A DNA stretch of 61,013 bases from Bacteroidales bacterium UBA4231 (GCA_002396335.1 DGXN01000001.1:1-61013); one strand, 5' to 3'; shown: positions 23,851 to 32,887, numbered from the stretch's first letter. Translations and numbers: made by a program. Notes: generated by a model not told the origin, from the sequence alone.

Positions 23851-25253
23851 GCTATTTGAACTTTATCATTGTCAATCTTGTCGGAGTAGACCTCGTCCAC
23901 CTTTGCGGAAAGGGAGCCGTCCTGGAAACGGACGCCGATCCGGTCTCCGCGGGAGACCTTTTCCACGGTCTTCAGGATCTGGTGGTCTTTTCCGGTAACC
24001 AGCACATAACCCAGCGACAGGATGTTGCGAGGATCCGTGGCTTTGATGCGAGCCTCTTTCAGGGCGATGGCGCTGATTTCCTGGCTTACCCGGGCCGATG
24101 CGGCAAACTTGAGCCGGTGAACGGCGGCATCGGCCAGCCTGGCCACCTGGTTGTACTTGCCCAGAAGGCCTTTGGAGATACGGCCCGCCGCCCTGAGCAG
24201 GGCATTCTCATGCAGGGACCACTTGCGGGAGAAGGCCAGGCGGATCCGCGAATAGGCTTCGGAGGCAACGCGTTCCATTTCTCCCAGACGGCGCTGGACG
24301 CTGCGCTGAATCTGCCCGTCGAGGGACTTCAGCTGCAGTTCCGCACGGCCGGTGAGCCGGGCGGCCGCAGCGGCAATCCGCTGCATAAGGCGCTCAGCCG
24401 CCTCGTCCTGTGCGGAAAGCGCGTCCAGGAACAGGTCGGCCAATGCGGTGGGCGTTTTTACGGCCGTGTGTGCCACCATGTCGGCAATATGGACATCTTT
24501 GTCATGGCCGATGGCGGTAACCACCGGGACGGGACAGGTGGCGATGGTGACGGCGAGGTTGAAGTCGTCGAAGCAGGAAAGATCCAGTTCCGAGCCGCCG
24601 CCGCGAAGGATCAGGATGGCGTCATACGGCTGTTCCGAGGCTTCCAGGATGGCGGCCATGATGGATGCAGGGGCCTGTTCCCCTTGCATGAGGGCTTCGA
24701 AAAGGTCCAGCCGGAAGACATATCCTTCCGGGTTGCAGAGCAGATGGTGCTGAAAATCGCCGTAGCCGGCAGCGGTGGCCGATGTGATGACGGCCAGGCG
24801 GTAAGGGACGTCCGGCAGGGCCAGTTCCTTTTGCAGGTCCATGTACCCCTCGGCCGTCAGCTTTTCGATGGCCCGTTTACGCTCCAGGGCTTTTTCTCCC
24901 AGCGTGAACGCCGGGTCGATGCTGTCGATAAAAAGGCTGATGCCATAGAGTTCGCTGAAACTCACCTGCACCCGGACAAGGACAGTAATGCCCGCTTGGA
25001 GGGCCTGGCCGGCGGTCTGCTCGAAGAAGGCTTTGATCTGGGGATAATGCCACTTCCAGATCATGGCGCGGGTTTCCGCGATGGGTTTTCCACCCCTGGA
25101 CTGGGTGAGCGTGAGATAGCAGTGGCCGTTGGCGCGGGGGCTCCAGGAGCTGATTTCGGCCTTTACCCAGTACTTTCCGGGGAAGGCCTCCGCCACTCCT
25201 TCCTTTATGCGGAGCTGCAGCTCCAAAAGGTCCATATAATCCCGCGTTTCCAT
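23847..25253 (-). CDS. xseA: Exodeoxyribonuclease VII large subunit
   Basis: 468 residues. The N-terminal OB-fold (YWVKAEISSWSPRANGHCYLTLTQ...) precedes the catalytic domain (LAVITSATAAGYGDFQHHL, ILILRGGGSELDLSCFDDFNLA, VVTAIGHDKDVHIADMVAHTAVKTPTALA) and the long coiled-coil region. The C-terminal strand segment ends LSLGYVLVTGKD. It degrades single-stranded DNA to oligonucleotides. The promoter TAACTTTG ends just 7 bases before the ATG and runs directly from the T-tract of the nadE terminator, so the mRNA should be leaderless or nearly so. It is the first gene of the glycogen transcript. Confidence 0.95.
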   Translation of the reverse strand: METRDYMDLLELQLRIKEGVAEAFPGKYWVKAEISSWSPRANGHCYLTLTQSRGGKPIAETRAMIWKWHYPQIKAFFEQTAGQALQAGITVLVRVQVSFSELYGISLFIDSIDPAFTLGEKALERKRAIEKLTAEGYMDLQKELALPDVPYRLAVITSATAAGYGDFQHHLLCNPEGYVFRLDLFEALMQGEQAPASIMAAILEASEQPYDAILILRGGGSELDLSCFDDFNLAVTIATCPVPVVTAIGHDKDVHIADMVAHTAVKTPTALADLFLDALSAQDEAAERLMQRIAAAAARLTGRAELQLKSLDGQIQRSVQRRLGEMERVASEAYSRIRLAFSRKWSLHENALLRAAGRISKGLLGKYNQVARLADAAVHRLKFAASARVSQEISAIALKEARIKATDPRNILSLGYVLVTGKDHQILKTVEKVSRGDRIGVRFQDGSLSAKVDEVYSDKIDNDKVQIA

Positions 25254-25260
25254 AGCATTA

Positions 25261-25268
25261 CAAAGTTA
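25261..25268 (-). promoter_or_regulatory. -7 promoter element for xseA and the glycogen module
   Basis: Minus strand TAACTTTG ending 7 bases before the xseA ATG at 25253. It is contiguous with the T-tract of the preceding terminator. Confidence 0.65.
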
Positions 25269-25272
25269 AAAA

Positions 25273-25298
25273 AAATCCGTGGAAAATTCCACGGATTT
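25273..25298 (-). terminator. Rho-independent terminator after nadE
   Basis: Perfect 10-bp stem ATCCGTGGAA/TTCCACGGAT (25275-25296) with a 2-base apex, flanked by A and T runs. On the minus strand it ends in T8 that merges with the xseA promoter. Confidence 0.85.
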
Positions 25299-25302
25299 TT
25301 TC

Positions 25303-26040
25303 CTACAGTTGCGGATCGAAATGCGGGATGGGTTTCAGTTTGAACAGATTGGTCACGTGCTTGTGATCGATAAGGGCTTTCATCCGGGGATCCTCGCACA
25401 CGCCTGTCCGGATGTACTTGTCCAGGACGGCGTAGGTGAAGCCCAGGTTATCCTCGTCCGTTTTGCCGCACAGGCCGTCGGAGGGCGTCTTGTGCACAAG
25501 ATCCTCCGGAAGTCCCAGGACATCGCCGATGGCTTTCACCTCGGCCACTGTCAGTCCGCCCAGAGGGGAGAAATCGCCGGCCGCGTCACCGTAGCGGGTG
25601 CTGTAGCCCACCCAGTCCTCCGAGAGATTGCAGGTATTGACCACCCGGCCGTTGTTACTCTGGGAAACGGCATACACTGCAGTCATCCTGAGCCTGGGCG
25701 CCATGTTGATGCGCGTCTGGGCCGATGCCGGATGTCCCAGGGCGGCCTCAACCTCCGCCATCAAAGCCTCGAAAGACTGGCCGATATTGACATTGTAGCT
25801 CTTGATGCCCAGGTGCCGGATCAGCCTGACGGAGTCGTCGATATCGGGTTGCACGCCGTTGGGCATGGTAACCCCGATTACCCGTTCCTTTCCCAGTGCT
25901 TCTGCACAGAGGGCCGCACAGATACTGCTGTCCTTGCCGCCGGAAATGCCCAGCACGGCATTGCAGGAAGGGCCGTTTTCGTCGAACCATTCCCGGATCC
26001 ACCGGACGCATGCGTCCTTCGTTTTTTTTGCGTCGAACAT
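25303..26040 (-). CDS. nadE: NAD+ synthetase (ammonia-dependent type)
   Basis: 245 residues, too short for the glutamine-dependent form, so it uses ammonia or an external donor. The PP-loop SGGKDSS is at residues 33-39, followed by MPNGVQPDIDDSVRLIRHLGI and the deamido-NAD+ contact region CNLSEDWVGYSTRYGDAAGDFSPLGGLTVAEVKAIGDVLGLP. PSDGLCGKTDEDNLGFTYAVLDKYI is also diagnostic. It catalyses the last step of NAD+ synthesis. It is the last gene of the engB-to-nadE run and is followed by a strong terminator. Confidence 0.95.
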   Translation of the reverse strand: MFDAKKTKDACVRWIREWFDENGPSCNAVLGISGGKDSSICAALCAEALGKERVIGVTMPNGVQPDIDDSVRLIRHLGIKSYNVNIGQSFEALMAEVEAALGHPASAQTRINMAPRLRMTAVYAVSQSNNGRVVNTCNLSEDWVGYSTRYGDAAGDFSPLGGLTVAEVKAIGDVLGLPEDLVHKTPSDGLCGKTDEDNLGFTYAVLDKYIRTGVCEDPRMKALIDHKHVTNLFKLKPIPHFDPQL

Positions 26041-26078
26041 ATTTGGAATGAATTAGTTTGGGCTGGCAAAAGCTGGGG

Positions 26079-27386
26079 CTACTTGGCCCGCGTATAGATC
26101 TGAATGGGGCAGCCTTCGAAGTCGAAGTGCTGGCGGAGCTTGTTTTCCAGGAAACGCTTGTAAGGGTCTTTCACCCACTGGGGCAGGTTGCAGAAGAAGG
26201 CAAACTGCGGCGTGCGGGTGGGAAGCTGGGTCACGTACTTGATCTTGATGTACTTGCCCTTCCATGCAGGCGGCGGATAGTTCTCGATTTCCGGGAGCAT
26301 GGCGTCGTTGAGCTGGGAGGTGGGAATCTTCCGGGACATGTTCTCCGCTACACGGGCGGCGGCATCCAGCACGTCCAGGATGCGCTGCTTGTTCAGGACG
26401 GAAGTGAAGATGACGGGAATGTCATTGGACGGCGCCAGACGGGCTTTGAGGGCTTCCGTGTAATCCCGCATGGTGTTGGTCTCCTTTTCGAAAAGGTCCC
26501 ACTTGTTTACGACAATCACGCAGCCTTTGCGGTTTTTCTGGATGACATTGAAAATGTTCATATCCTGCGCCTCCATTCCCAGGGTGGCGTCAATCATCAG
26601 GATGCAAACATCCGAATGCTCGATGGTGCGCATGGCCCGCAGGACGGAATAGAATTCCAGGTCCTCGGTCACCTTGCCCCTTTTACGCATGCCGGCCGTA
26701 TCCACGATCATGAATTCATGGCCGAATTTGTTGTAATAGGTGGAAATGGAATCACGGGTCGTGCCGGCGACGGGCGTCACGATGTTGCGTTCCTCGCCGA
26801 GCAAGGCGTTCGTCAGGGAACTCTTGCCAACGTTCGGACGGCCGACGATGGCGATGTGCGGAAGGTCGGCGTGGTCGTCGTCGGCACGGGTGTCCTCGGG
26901 GAGGACCTTCAGGATTTCGTCAAGGAGGTCGCCGGTACCGCTGCCGTTGGCGGCCGATATGCTCCACACTTCTCCCAGGCCGAGGGCGTAGAAGTCAAAG
27001 GCGTCGTACATTTTCTCGCCGCTGTCCACCTTGTTGACACACAGGACGACAGGCTTTTTGCTCCGGCGCAGAAGGTCGGCGATTTCGGCATCGTAGTCTG
27101 TGATGCCGGTGGCCGCTTCGCACATGAAAAGGACCACGTCGGCCTCTTCAATGGCGATGCCTACCTGACGGCGGATGGCATCTTCAAAAACGTCATCCGA
27201 ATTGGAGGTATAGCCGCCGGTGTCCACCACCGAGAATTCACGGCCGTTCCACTCGCATTTCCCGTAATGCCGGTCGCGGGTGACGCCGGCTGTTTCATCC
27301 ACGATTGCCTGACGCATGCCCACCAGACGGTTGAACAGCGTCGATTTTCCTACGTTCGGTCTCCCGACTATCGCTACTAATGCCAT
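26079..27386 (-). CDS. der: GTPase Der (EngA), ribosome assembly
   Basis: 435 residues from the ATG at 27386 (MALVAIVG); the in-frame ATG 33 bases earlier lacks the conserved context. Two tandem G domains, each with its own P-loop: [14 protein letters not shown] near residue 8, and [35 protein letters not shown] in the second. A C-terminal KH-like domain follows ([28 protein letters not shown]). It matures the 50S subunit. It lies 15 bases after the phosphoethanolamine transferase gene. Confidence 0.97.
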   Translation of the reverse strand: MALVAIVGRPNVGKSTLFNRLVGMRQAIVDETAGVTRDRHYGKCEWNGREFSVVDTGGYTSNSDDVFEDAIRRQVGIAIEEADVVLFMCEAATGITDYDAEIADLLRRSKKPVVLCVNKVDSGEKMYDAFDFYALGLGEVWSISAANGSGTGDLLDEILKVLPEDTRADDDHADLPHIAIVGRPNVGKSSLTNALLGEERNIVTPVAGTTRDSISTYYNKFGHEFMIVDTAGMRKRGKVTEDLEFYSVLRAMRTIEHSDVCILMIDATLGMEAQDMNIFNVIQKNRKGCVIVVNKWDLFEKETNTMRDYTEALKARLAPSNDIPVIFTSVLNKQRILDVLDAAARVAENMSRKIPTSQLNDAMLPEIENYPPPAWKGKYIKIKYVTQLPTRTPQFAFFCNLPQWVKDPYKRFLENKLRQHFDFEGCPIQIYTRAK

Positions 27387-27400
27387 AACTAATTCTGTTT

Positions 27401-28915
27401 TCAGTCTGCAAAGATACACATTTCTTCGTCAAAAACGGGCGACTCGATGCCGAAGAAATGCAAAACCGAGTGAAAAACATGGTGCTGTCCCACCTTGTCG
27501 AGGGGCTTAAGCCGCTCGTCCGGTGCCCAGACCACGAAAGGAATCTCAATCTGCTCACGCGGAGCCATGGCCATGGGCACGCCGTGCATGTACAGATTGT
27601 TCTCGCCCAGGGACTCGCCATGGTCGGAGACGAACAGTACGCAGCCGCGGCGGTCGGGCAGGCTCCGGAGGATTTCGATACTCTGATGGACCAGCCAGTC
27701 CGTGTACACGATGCTGTTGTCGTAAGCGTTGAAGAGTTCGTCCTGGCTCACCTTCCCCATCTCGACCGACGGATTGACAGGCGTAAACACTTCGAACTCA
27801 GGCGGATAGTTCCCAAAATACGACGGCCCGTGATTGGTGTAAGTGTGCACCACCACGAACACTTTTTCCGCTTCGCTCCCGGCGATATCTTCCCGCAGGC
27901 CTTCCCAGAGAATGCCGTCATAGCGGTCATCGGCCTCGGGAAAACGCGCTTTCAGGTCCTGCTTGCGGTAGTATTTTTCCGTGTGGACCGGCGGCTCGCC
28001 CCAGTTGGACGTGCGCCAGAAAACATCCACCCCCGCCCGTTCAAGATAATTGGGCAGGATCTCGTAAAGCTCGGGCGTGTCCTTATACTCCAGGATGGCC
28101 TTTACGCCGGCGCGGGTGTATGTCGCGGAGGCGTCGGCCACATAGGCCGTCACGGAATCGCGGGAAGTGTAGGGGTTGGTCTCCTTCCCGTACCCGTACA
28201 GGGAGAAATGGTCCCTGCGGGCCGACTCGCCGATAATGAGGATGCACACGTCCCGGCTGTCGGAGACCGACACGGGATCCGGCAAGGGGATTTCCTTCAC
28301 CTCCTTCTGCCGCTTTCCCGCCTCATAGCGGAAGGTGTTCACAATATAGGACCAGGGAGCGATCAGGGAGCCCAGTTCAGTGGAGTTGCGGTCTATCCAG
28401 GGCCAGTTCTTCATATTCCCGAAGACAAGGAGCGCGACGAGTCCCAAAGCTCCACCCACAAACCCCGCAAAGCCCTTCCAACTGCCGTAATCCAGCTTGC
28501 GGCCGAAGACATACAGCATGGGAATCACGCCCAGTACGAGGACATACAGGACAAACGCCCAGGAGAAGAATCCGGAGGCTTCGGAATACTGTGTGGCGAG
28601 TACATTTCCCATCATCTCGTCCGTGACCAGCACATTGTAGGTGTTCACGAAATAGAGCATGACGGCGTCGCCGAAGAGCGTGAACGCAAGGATGACCTTC
28701 CCCACTTTCCGCAGAAGGAACACCAGCAGGAAATAGAAGGCGAAATTGATCGAGAGCAGCAGGAGCGCCGCCGTGACGAAGAGGACCACGCCGTTGAACC
28801 CACCTTCCTGATGCTGCAGCAGATAGGTGAAGAACGGGATATGGAAAGCGCACACCGTGTATACGCTCAAAACGAGGCTGTACAGGGCCAGAGAGGCTTT
28901 TTCCTTGAAAATCAT
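27401..28915 (-). CDS. Phosphoethanolamine transferase (EptA-like, sulfatase fold)
   Basis: 504 residues. Five N-terminal membrane segments (to about residue 175) anchor a periplasmic alkaline-phosphatase/sulfatase domain. Metal-site motifs: [25 protein letters not shown] (metal-binding Glu and the Thr that is phosphorylated in EptA enzymes), [32 protein letters not shown] and [20 protein letters not shown]. The family moves phosphoethanolamine from phosphatidylethanolamine to lipid A or other surface acceptors, which can alter polymyxin sensitivity. The acceptor here is unknown. Its start overlaps the PHP gene stop by 4 bases, in a cassette with a lipid kinase. Confidence 0.88.
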   Translation of the reverse strand: MIFKEKASLALYSLVLSVYTVCAFHIPFFTYLLQHQEGGFNGVVLFVTAALLLLSINFAFYFLLVFLLRKVGKVILAFTLFGDAVMLYFVNTYNVLVTDEMMGNVLATQYSEASGFFSWAFVLYVLVLGVIPMLYVFGRKLDYGSWKGFAGFVGGALGLVALLVFGNMKNWPWIDRNSTELGSLIAPWSYIVNTFRYEAGKRQKEVKEIPLPDPVSVSDSRDVCILIIGESARRDHFSLYGYGKETNPYTSRDSVTAYVADASATYTRAGVKAILEYKDTPELYEILPNYLERAGVDVFWRTSNWGEPPVHTEKYYRKQDLKARFPEADDRYDGILWEGLREDIAGSEAEKVFVVVHTYTNHGPSYFGNYPPEFEVFTPVNPSVEMGKVSQDELFNAYDNSIVYTDWLVHQSIEILRSLPDRRGCVLFVSDHGESLGENNLYMHGVPMAMAPREQIEIPFVVWAPDERLKPLDKVGQHHVFHSVLHFFGIESPVFDEEMCIFAD

Positions 28916-30108
28916 TTCCAGAGTCTGATAAGCAGCCGCACCGCACCCGCGCAGAGGAGGGCCAGCAGCAGGTTGAACACGACGGTCAGCGGCCAGTTCA
29001 CAGGCTGCGGAGTGCTGTCATAAGGACTGTCCTGGGCCGACGCGTCGTAGCGGGCGAAAGGATTGGTGTAAATGACCGCGCCGTCCGCGAAAAACGCCGT
29101 TATACGGGCATAGGGCTCCGTTTCCGGAAGCCGGTAGCGGATGCTGCAGGTATCCTCGGCCATCAGAAGCGTCCGGTGCCCCGAGCCGTTGATGCGGATG
29201 CTGTCGGCTTTCTGCGAAAGGCGCAGATAAATCCGGTCCCCTTCCAGGCCGATGTCCTCGACGGCGGGCAGTTCCCGGTTTTTCTCCCGCTTGACGGTCC
29301 AGTCTCCGTTTCCGTAATCGGGCACGCGCATGGCATAGAAGCAGCCTTTCCGCAGCGCTTCCCGCAGGTCGGCCCAGGAACCTGAAGGGGTCTGGATAAA
29401 GTTGCAGCGGATGGCCGTACTCCAGTGCTGTTCCGGGTGATGCAGGTCGTCGTTGGCCAGGCCGAAACTGTAGTGCCCGGCACTCAGCGCCGCGTCCCAG
29501 TACTCGTTCTCCGTGCTGATGTTTGTGTCCAGTTCCATCAGCTGATAGCCCGACAGAAGCGCCATGCGCTCAGACGTGATTCCTACGGTCCGGTAGGGAT
29601 GGTTGATCTGGATGAAGTCGGCATCGCGGCCCAGGCGGACGAGTTCGAACTGCATCTGCGACGTAAGCATGGGCAGCAGCGGATCCCAATGCTTCACGGA
29701 AGGGCTGCCGAATACCAGTTTGTGAAACTTGAAGGGACTGTAACCCTGTTCATACACATTCACCTGGAGGGTGCTGTCGTACGGGTGCGGCGTGATTTCG
29801 TTGTGGTTGGAAAAGGTGACGATGTCGTAGCCCAGGCTCCGGAGGACGCTGTCGGTGTACGCGGCATCGTAAGGACATTCATTCACGGGCCAGGGGCCTT
29901 TCACGCGGGTGTGGGTGTGGAAATTGGCCCGCTTCCAGCGGGCGGCGGTATCCAAGGTGCTGTACGGGTTGAAAATATCCGGACCGCTGAAAGGACGCGG
30001 AGGGCGGAAGTCATAAACCGGACTTACGCCCGTTATGACAACCAGGAGAAACATCAGCGTCACCAGCGTTCCCAACACCTGGCCGGTTACGGTAAAAAAT
30101 CGCTTCAT
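28912..30108 (-). CDS. Membrane-anchored PHP-domain-like phosphoesterase
   Basis: 398 residues. It has one N-terminal membrane segment (about 8-28), an extracytoplasmic domain, and a hydrophobic C-terminal segment (WPLTVVFNLLLALLCAGAVRLL). The middle has the ordered metal ligands of a PHP domain: ANFHTHTR (His64, His66), TFSNHNEIT (His102, Glu104), INHPYR (His170) and GLANDDLHH (Asp220/221). The family cleaves phosphodi- or monoesters with metals. A periplasmic location would suit a lipid or glycan substrate. It overlaps the lipid kinase stop and the phosphoethanolamine transferase start by 4 bases each, so the three are translationally coupled. The specific reaction is unknown. Confidence 0.7.
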   Translation of the reverse strand: MKRFFTVTGQVLGTLVTLMFLLVVITGVSPVYDFRPPRPFSGPDIFNPYSTLDTAARWKRANFHTHTRVKGPWPVNECPYDAAYTDSVLRSLGYDIVTFSNHNEITPHPYDSTLQVNVYEQGYSPFKFHKLVFGSPSVKHWDPLLPMLTSQMQFELVRLGRDADFIQINHPYRTVGITSERMALLSGYQLMELDTNISTENEYWDAALSAGHYSFGLANDDLHHPEQHWSTAIRCNFIQTPSGSWADLREALRKGCFYAMRVPDYGNGDWTVKREKNRELPAVEDIGLEGDRIYLRLSQKADSIRINGSGHRTLLMAEDTCSIRYRLPETEPYARITAFFADGAVIYTNPFARYDASAQDSPYDSTPQPVNWPLTVVFNLLLALLCAGAVRLLIRLWK

Positions 30109-30992
30109 AGCTTTTTCTGTCTGGAAGATGGAACAAGGACCTTCAAGGCATCTTTCGAGACGGAAAGGTCAAACTCCGTGCCGCCCTCGAAGGGATCTCC
30201 GTCACAGTGGATGGCTCCCGGACGGGATCGGGAAATATGGAAAGCGGAACCGCTGAAGTGCAGGAAATGCCGGCTGGTCGGAGCCAGGCCTGTCATCAGG
30301 CGGGTGGCGAGGTCGGGGATTTCTAACGTGGAGAAAGGACGGACGGCGATGACATCCAGCAGGCCGTCCTGCAGGGATGCCATAGGGGCGATGCGCGCCT
30401 GGTTTCCCCACTGGTTGGCATTGGCCACCGTCAGGAAGACCGCCTTGCCCGACCAGGTCTCGCCATTGGACCCTTTGATGGTGTACAGGTCTCCGGGATG
30501 GTTTTTCCACTCCTCCCAGGCCAGGGCAATGTAACGGGAAAGGCCCCGCCGGGTGGAGCGGGCGAATTCCAGGCTCACGTCGGCATCCAGGCCCATGCCG
30601 GCTGTACAGAAGAAATACTTCCCGTCCAAGGTGGCGGCGTCGATACGGGTCACGCAGCCTTCATTGAGCGTGTTTATGGCACGGGCGGGAATCCGGCTGA
30701 TTCCCAGATGCAGCGCCAGGCCGTCTCCGCTGCCGCAGGGAATGATGCCCAGGGTCTTCTCGCTGCCCACCAGGCCGCGGGCCACTTCGCTTACCGTCCC
30801 GTCCCCCCCGACGGCCACGACGACGTCGGCCTTGAGGTTGCGGGACAGTTCTTCGGCCTGTCCGGCCCTTTCGGTAAAGACCACGCGGGCGTGATAAAGT
30901 GAGCCGTCAAGATGTTTCTCGACGGCTTTGAGAATACCGGATTTGTCTTTCCCTCCGGAAATGGGATTGACAATAAAGACAATCTCTTTCAT
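30105..30992 (-). CDS. Diacylglycerol-kinase-family lipid kinase
   Basis: 295 residues, cytoplasmic. DAGK catalytic domain: FIVNPISGGKDKSGI at the start, VVVAVGGDGTVSEVARGL (GGDGT at residues 62-66) and IIPCGSGDGLALHLGI. In the last, the usual G-S-G-N has Asp in place of Asn. The C-terminal beta-sandwich holds DGLLDVIAVRPF and IHCDGDPFEGG. Likely substrates are diacylglycerol, ceramide or sphingoid bases; the last are relevant because many Bacteroidales make sphingolipids. It overlaps its neighbours by 4 bases on each side (the Cys-rich mini-protein and the PHP gene). Confidence 0.9.
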   Translation of the reverse strand: MKEIVFIVNPISGGKDKSGILKAVEKHLDGSLYHARVVFTERAGQAEELSRNLKADVVVAVGGDGTVSEVARGLVGSEKTLGIIPCGSGDGLALHLGISRIPARAINTLNEGCVTRIDAATLDGKYFFCTAGMGLDADVSLEFARSTRRGLSRYIALAWEEWKNHPGDLYTIKGSNGETWSGKAVFLTVANANQWGNQARIAPMASLQDGLLDVIAVRPFSTLEIPDLATRLMTGLAPTSRHFLHFSGSAFHISRSRPGAIHCDGDPFEGGTEFDLSVSKDALKVLVPSSRQKKL

Positions 30993-31237
30993 TCTTTGTT
31001 GTAAAGGCCGCAGCTGGCACAGGCGTCCGAAAAGTTACCGTCGCAGACTTTCTTCCCTTTCTGTTCCCGGAGCAGTTCCAGCTCTTCCTGCTTGGCACAC
31101 TTGATCCCCCGCTTGCGCATTTCGGGATTGGTGGAAATCTCTCCGTCGGGGAAAGGCCGATGGAAAAAGAAGATATTCACCCCGAGCAGCAGCACGGCGA
31201 GACCGACGAACAGAATGGCGGCAAGCAGGGTTTTCAT
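30989..31237 (-). CDS. Small cysteine-containing single-pass membrane protein
   Basis: 82 residues, no recognised function. One membrane segment (about 3-25: LLAAILFVGLAVLLLGVNIFFF), then a hydrophilic domain with Cys47, Cys65, Cys73 and Cys76. The last two form C-x-x-C in DACASCGLYNKE. The arrangement (short TM plus four Cys) recalls small metal- or cluster-handling helpers such as NqrM, but similarity is too weak to assign. It is 5 bases downstream of prs, and its stop overlaps the lipid kinase start by 4 bases. Confidence 0.8.
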   Translation of the reverse strand: MKTLLAAILFVGLAVLLLGVNIFFFHRPFPDGEISTNPEMRKRGIKCAKQEELELLREQKGKKVCDGNFSDACASCGLYNKE

Positions 31238-31242
31238 AAGCC

Positions 31243-32238
31243 TTACAGCGGGAATTCGGAAGAGATGGGCTGGTAATTGTAGACGCGCTGGATCATCCGG
31301 GCGAAGGTGTCGGCAAGAGAAACAACGCGGAACTTACTCTGGAATTCCTTCTTGGCGGGGTCCAGCGGAATGGTGTCGGTGACATAGACTTCCGTGAGGG
31401 CGCTCTTGTCGATGCGCTCGTAGGCCGGGCCGGAAAGGACAGGGTGGGTGGCGAAAGCACGGACGCTGTTGGCGCCACGATTCAGCAGTTCGTTAGCGGC
31501 TTCCGTAAGGGTGCCGGCGGTGTCGATGATGTCGTCGATAATGACAATGTCACGGCCTTCCACTTCACCGATAGGGGTGATCCGTTCCACGACATTGGCC
31601 CGGGCGCGGGTCTTGTGGCAGATAACGACCGGGGTATGGAGGTTCTTGGCGTAGGCATGGACGCGCTTGGCGCCGCCCATATCGGGAGCGGCCAGCGTAA
31701 GGGTGTCCTTGAACTGGCGCTGGAGTTTTTTCAGGATGACCAGGAAGTCGTAGCTGGCGTACAGATGGTTGACCGGGAAGTCGAAGAAGCCCTGGATCTG
31801 GTCGGCGTGCAGGTCGCAGGTCATCAGGCCGTCGGTGCCGGCGACTTTGAGCATGTTTGCAACCAGCTTGGCGCCGATGGAGACACGGGGTTTGTCCTTG
31901 CGATCCTGCCGGGCCCAGCCGTAATACGGGATGACGGCAATCACTTTGTCGGCCGATGCACGCTTGGCGGCGTCAATGCTCAGGAGCAGTTCCATCAGGT
32001 TGTCGCTGGTGGGGAAAGTAGACTGGATGATGAAGCAGGTGGCTCCGCGCACACTCTCCGCAAAAGAAGGCTGGAACTCTCCGTCGCTGAAACGGGCGAC
32101 TTCCAGGGGGCCCAGCACCACTTCGGGTGCTCCGGGTTCCCGGGTGCGGTTCATAGCGTCAACGACCTTTTCCGCGAAATAGCGGGATGCTTCGCAGGTA
32201 AACAGCGCCAAACGGTGCTCATGGACATCTGTAATCAT
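31243..32238 (-). CDS. prs: Ribose-phosphate pyrophosphokinase
   Basis: 331 residues. It makes PRPP from ribose 5-phosphate and ATP. Family motifs in order: FSDGEFQPSFAESVRGATCFIIQSTFPTSDNLMELLLSID, IPYYGWARQDRKDKPRVSIGAKLVANML, DLHADQIQGFFDFPVNHLYA, the PRPP loop DIVIIDDIIDTAGTL, and ATHPVLSGPAYERI. The start overlaps engB by 4 bases. It supplies purine, pyrimidine, His and NAD pathways; nadE is in the same run. Confidence 0.96.
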   Translation of the reverse strand: MITDVHEHRLALFTCEASRYFAEKVVDAMNRTREPGAPEVVLGPLEVARFSDGEFQPSFAESVRGATCFIIQSTFPTSDNLMELLLSIDAAKRASADKVIAVIPYYGWARQDRKDKPRVSIGAKLVANMLKVAGTDGLMTCDLHADQIQGFFDFPVNHLYASYDFLVILKKLQRQFKDTLTLAAPDMGGAKRVHAYAKNLHTPVVICHKTRARANVVERITPIGEVEGRDIVIIDDIIDTAGTLTEAANELLNRGANSVRAFATHPVLSGPAYERIDKSALTEVYVTDTIPLDPAKKEFQSKFRVVSLADTFARMIQRVYNYQPISSEFPL

Positions 32239-32831
32239 AATGTTTTAAGAATAGATCCTATATAATTGATGATTTCTTCTTTGCCGGTCCCTTTGACGGA
32301 AGAAGAGACAAACACGGGCGGGAGTTCTTCCCAATCTTCCAGGAGACGGCCTTTGTTTTCATTGAGCTGAAGCTGCAGGGCTTCCGTGCCCATCTTGTCC
32401 GACTTGGTAAAGATGAGGCCGAAGGGAATGCCCTTTTCTCCGAGCTCTGCGATGAACCTAAGGTCCACGTCCTGCATCGGGTGCCGGGAATCCACGAGGA
32501 CCATGAGCATGACCAGTTCTTCGGAATGATTGATGTAGTCCCAGATGATATGGCGCAGACGGGCCCTGTCTTTGTCCGGAAGGCGGGCGTAGCCGTAGCC
32601 GGGAAGGTCTACCAGATACCAGCTGTCATTGATGAGGAAATGGTTCACCAACTGGGTTTTGCCGGGGGTCTGGGAAGTCTTGGCCAGTTTGGCGTTGCCG
32701 GTAAGCATGTTGATGAGCGAGCTCTTTCCCACGTTGGAGCGGCCGATGAAAGCAAACTCCGGAAGACGCCGGCCGGGTTTCTGCCCGACGCGCGTGGAAC
32801 TGCCTGCAAACTCCGCTTTGGTAATTTTCAT
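32235..32831 (-). CDS. engB: Ribosome-assembly GTPase EngB (YihA/YsxC)
   Basis: 198 residues from the ATG at 32831 (MKITKAEFAG). An in-frame ATG 33 bases earlier lies too close to the promoter and lacks conservation. P-loop GRSNVGKSSLIN at residues 30-41, then TPGKTQLVNHFLIN, DLPGYGYARL (DxxG) and IFTKSDKMG (TKxD). Needed for 50S assembly. It starts the engB-prs-...-nadE run, with promoter TATATTTG at 32854-32861, and is divergent from tadA. Confidence 0.95.
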   Translation of the reverse strand: MKITKAEFAGSSTRVGQKPGRRLPEFAFIGRSNVGKSSLINMLTGNAKLAKTSQTPGKTQLVNHFLINDSWYLVDLPGYGYARLPDKDRARLRHIIWDYINHSEELVMLMVLVDSRHPMQDVDLRFIAELGEKGIPFGLIFTKSDKMGTEALQLQLNENKGRLLEDWEELPPVFVSSSVKGTGKEEIINYIGSILKTL

Positions 32832-32853
32832 AAAGACGCTGCCTTTGCCAATG

Positions 32854-32861
32854 CAAATATA
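32854..32861 (-). promoter_or_regulatory. -7 promoter element for engB operon
   Basis: Minus strand TATATTTG, 22 bases before the engB ATG. It is back-to-back with the tadA promoter, 26 bases apart. Confidence 0.65.
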
Positions 32862-32887
32862 CAAATAAATATCCGCGAAAAAAAGAC

